DNA from: Paragemmobacter amnigenus
GTDB taxonomy: Bacteria; Pseudomonadota; Alphaproteobacteria; Rhodobacterales; Rhodobacteraceae
Assembly (NCBI RefSeq): GCF_009908265.2
Contig: NZ_JAAATX020000001.1
Location: 62,001-126,000 of the forward strand
Reading direction: 5' to 3'
DNA: 64,000 bases
Both the position numbers and the translations under genes were made by a program. Every line of letters starts with the position of its first letter. The first letter of the stretch is position 1. The notes under the pieces are model-generated. The model was not told the DNA's origin, ran no database searches, and saw only the letters and a program-made list of their open reading frames with translations. Positions 62,210-64,000 of the stretch are shown in pieces.

Positions 62210-62262
62210 CGCTGACCAGATTGGTTCCCATGCGCCCCCGGATCGAAGATCGGGGGCTTTTT
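62193..62262 (+). promoter_or_regulatory. Transcription attenuator of the acetolactate synthase gene
   Basis: GGCGCATGGG (62193-62202) pairs perfectly with CCCATGCGCC (62227-62236). The terminator GCCCCCGGATC / GATCGGGGGC (62234-62257, one bulge) is followed by TTTTTCTT. The right arm of the first stem and the left arm of the terminator share 62234-62236, so only one forms. The first arm overlaps the end of the leader ORF, so ribosome position decides the outcome. Confidence 0.78.
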
Positions 62263-62317
62263 CTTGCGCGGTGGACGCGATGACGGGGCGGAAGGCCCCG
62301 CGAAAGGGTGAAGGCAG

Positions 62318-64000
62318 ATGACGAAACAGATGACCGGCGCGCGGATGGTGGTTCAGGCCCTCAAGGATCAGGGGGTCGAGGTCGTCTTCGGCTATCCCGG
62401 CGGCGCCGTGCTGCCGATCTATGACGAGATCTTCCAGCAGAACGACATCCGCCACATCCTCGTCCGCCACGAACAGGGCGCGGTCCACATGGCCGAAGGC
62501 TATGCCCGCTCCACCGGCAAGCCGGGCGTCGTGCTGGTGACCTCGGGCCCCGGTGCGACCAATGCCGTGACGGGCCTTGTCGACGCGCTGATGGATTCGA
62601 TCCCCCTCGTGGTCCTGACCGGTCAGGTCCCCACCTTCATGATCGGCACCGACGGCTTCCAGGAGGCCGACACGGTCGGCATCACCCGCCCCTGCACGAA
62701 ACACAACTGGCTGGTGAAGGACACGGCGAAACTGTCCGAAACCATCCATCAGGCCTTCCACGTCGCCACCTCCGGCCGCCCCGGCCCGGTGCTGATCGAC
62801 ATCCCGAAGGACGTGCAGTTCGCCACCGCGACCTACACCGAACGCGACAAGACCCGCATCAGCCATTACCAGCCCCGCAAGGACGGCGACGCCGCCCAGA
62901 TCGCCCGTCTGGTCGAGATGATGGAACAGGCCGAACGCCCGATCCTCTATACCGGCGGCGGCGTCATCAACTCCGGCACCCGCGCCTCGGCGCTGCTGCG
63001 CGAGCTGGTGGCGGAAACCAACTTCCCCATCACCTCCACCCTGATGGGCCTCGGCGCCTATCCCGCGTCGGGCAAGAACTGGCTGGGGATGCTCGGGATG
63101 CATGGGCTCTATGAGGCCAACCTTGCCATGCACGGCTGCGACCTGATGATCAACATCGGCGCCCGTTTCGACGACCGCATCACCGGCCGCGTCAAGGATT
63201 TCTCGCCCCATTCGCAGAAAGCCCATATCGACATCGACCCGTCCTCCATCAACAAGGTGATCCGCGTCGATGTCCCGATCGTGGGCGACGTCACGTTGGT
63301 TCTGGAAGAAGTCCTGCGCCAGTGGCGCGCCCGCGGCTCCAAGACCAACAAGGGCGGTCTGGACAAGTGGTGGAAGCAGATCGCCGAATGGCGCGCGGTG
63401 GACTGCCTGTCCTTCAAGAACAGCGAAAAGACCATCAAGCCGCAATACGCCCTGCAACGGCTGGAAGCCCTGACCAAGGGCATGGACCGCTACATCACCA
63501 CCGAAGTGGGCCAGCACCAGATGTGGGCGGCCCAGTTCCTCGGGTTCGAGGACCCGCATCGCTGGATGACCTCCGGCGGTCTGGGAACGATGGGCTATGG
63601 CCTGCCCGCCTCCATCGGCGTGCAGATCGCCCATCCGGACGCCCTGGTCATCAACGTGGCGGGCGAGGCGTCGTGGCTCATGAACATGCAGGAAATGGGC
63701 ACCGCGATGCAGTTCCGCGCGCCCGTGAAGCAGTTCATCCTGAACAACGAACGCCTCGGCATGGTGCGCCAGTGGCAGGAACTGCTGCACGGCGAACGCT
63801 ACTCGCATTCGTGGTCCGAAAGCCTCCCCGATTTCGTGAAACTGGCCGAAGCCTTCGGCTGCAAGGGCATCAAGTGCAGCGATCCGAAAGACCTCGACGA
63901 CGCGATCATGGAAATGATCCGCTACGACGGTCCGGTGATCTTCGACTGCCTCGTGGAAAAGCACGAAAACTGCTTCCCCATGATCCCGTCGGGCAAGCCG
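62318..64000 (+). CDS. ilvB: Acetolactate synthase large subunit (partial, runs off the window)
   Basis: 561 codons visible, no stop before the edge; the full family length is about 585. This ThDP enzyme makes acetolactate or acetohydroxybutyrate for Val, Leu and Ile. Markers: VVFGYPGGAVLPIYDE, VRHEQGAVHMAEGYARSTGK (catalytic Glu), VTSGPGATNAVTGL, FQEADTVGITRPCTKHNWLV, NIGARFDDRITG, and the ThDP loop INVAGEASWLMNMQEMGTA then NNERLGMVRQWQ. In most homologues the ThDP motif reads GDGS/GDAS; here it is GEAS. AAGG precedes the ATG. Confidence 0.95.
   Translation, partial: MTKQMTGARMVVQALKDQGVEVVFGYPGGAVLPIYDEIFQQNDIRHILVRHEQGAVHMAEGYARSTGKPGVVLVTSGPGATNAVTGLVDALMDSIPLVVLTGQVPTFMIGTDGFQEADTVGITRPCTKHNWLVKDTAKLSETIHQAFHVATSGRPGPVLIDIPKDVQFATATYTERDKTRISHYQPRKDGDAAQIARLVEMMEQAERPILYTGGGVINSGTRASALLRELVAETNFPITSTLMGLGAYPASGKNWLGMLGMHGLYEANLAMHGCDLMINIGARFDDRITGRVKDFSPHSQKAHIDIDPSSINKVIRVDVPIVGDVTLVLEEVLRQWRARGSKTNKGGLDKWWKQIAEWRAVDCLSFKNSEKTIKPQYALQRLEALTKGMDRYITTEVGQHQMWAAQFLGFEDPHRWMTSGGLGTMGYGLPASIGVQIAHPDALVINVAGEASWLMNMQEMGTAMQFRAPVKQFILNNERLGMVRQWQELLHGERYSHSWSESLPDFVKLAEAFGCKGIKCSDPKDLDDAIMEMIRYDGPVIFDCLVEKHENCFPMIPSGKP

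Overview
The window is GC-rich, densely packed DNA with strong G/C preference at third codon positions. Its genes fit an alphaproteobacterium of the Rhodobacterales, probably Rhodobacteraceae/Paracoccaceae: a TakP-like 2-oxo-acid TRAP system, a PpaA/AerR-type B12-binding protein, an aspartate/glutamate leucyltransferase, a DUF2852 protein, DUF1127, an Entner-Doudoroff edd-eda pair and a chromosomal rplM-rpsI operon. It looks like ordinary chromosome interrupted by one accessory block next to a tRNA gene.

Layout. 1-8.6 kb: end of guaA, an ABM-fold monooxygenase, a zinc alcohol dehydrogenase, a DMT exporter, a FadL-type porin, a P-loop ATPase, metA (residues suggest an acetyltransferase), a lipoprotein-like hydrolase, ppk2 and a TetR regulator. 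8.7-11.5 kb: a PotABC-type importer without a binding protein. 11.6-18.5 kb: a MocR regulator divergent from a DUF1127 gene, rplM-rpsI, an SseB protein with an atypical uracil-DNA glycosylase, and an NhaA-like protein that lacks the family's ion-binding aspartates. 18.6-21.9 kb: KpsT and KpsE capsule-export genes followed by kdsA. 22.1-25.0 kb: a flavoprotein, tRNA-Gln and a nested IS3-type insertion.

25.0-33.4 kb is an accessory block. A leftward operon encodes a complete spermidine/putrescine-type importer plus an amidase. A rightward operon encodes a TetR regulator, two DUF3237 proteins and a PhzS-like flavin monooxygenase. I infer a catabolic unit for an amide-bearing, probably cationic or ring-containing compound. 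It is bounded by an IS on the left and an AT-rich gene-free stretch on the right. 33.9-38.7 kb is a leftward bufferin-type (DUF2282/DUF692/DUF2063/DoxX) metallopeptide operon that also carries CcdA, a periplasmic thioredoxin, an ECF sigma factor and an NrsF-type anti-sigma factor, with a matching ECF promoter upstream of the precursor gene.

38.9-64 kb: a DUF1624 membrane protein, a B12-binding regulator, creatinase with two regulators (LysR and GlxA/AraC type), M48 protease, a PIN protein, an rRNA methyltransferase, edd-eda behind an 18-bp palindromic operator, glnE, an aminoacyl-tRNA deacylase-like protein, DUF2852 and RDD membrane proteins, bpt, a Ca2+/Na+ exchanger, the TRAP operon, a beta-class GST, and the start of the acetolactate synthase large-subunit gene behind a readable Ile/Leu/Val attenuator.

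Two dispersed intergenic repeat types recur. One is a family of hairpins with changing stems around a conserved CTG(G)CG-type loop, always at gene 3' ends. The other shares a CATTTTCCGT...CAAATATCCT block. No CRISPR array, rRNA operon or prophage is visible.
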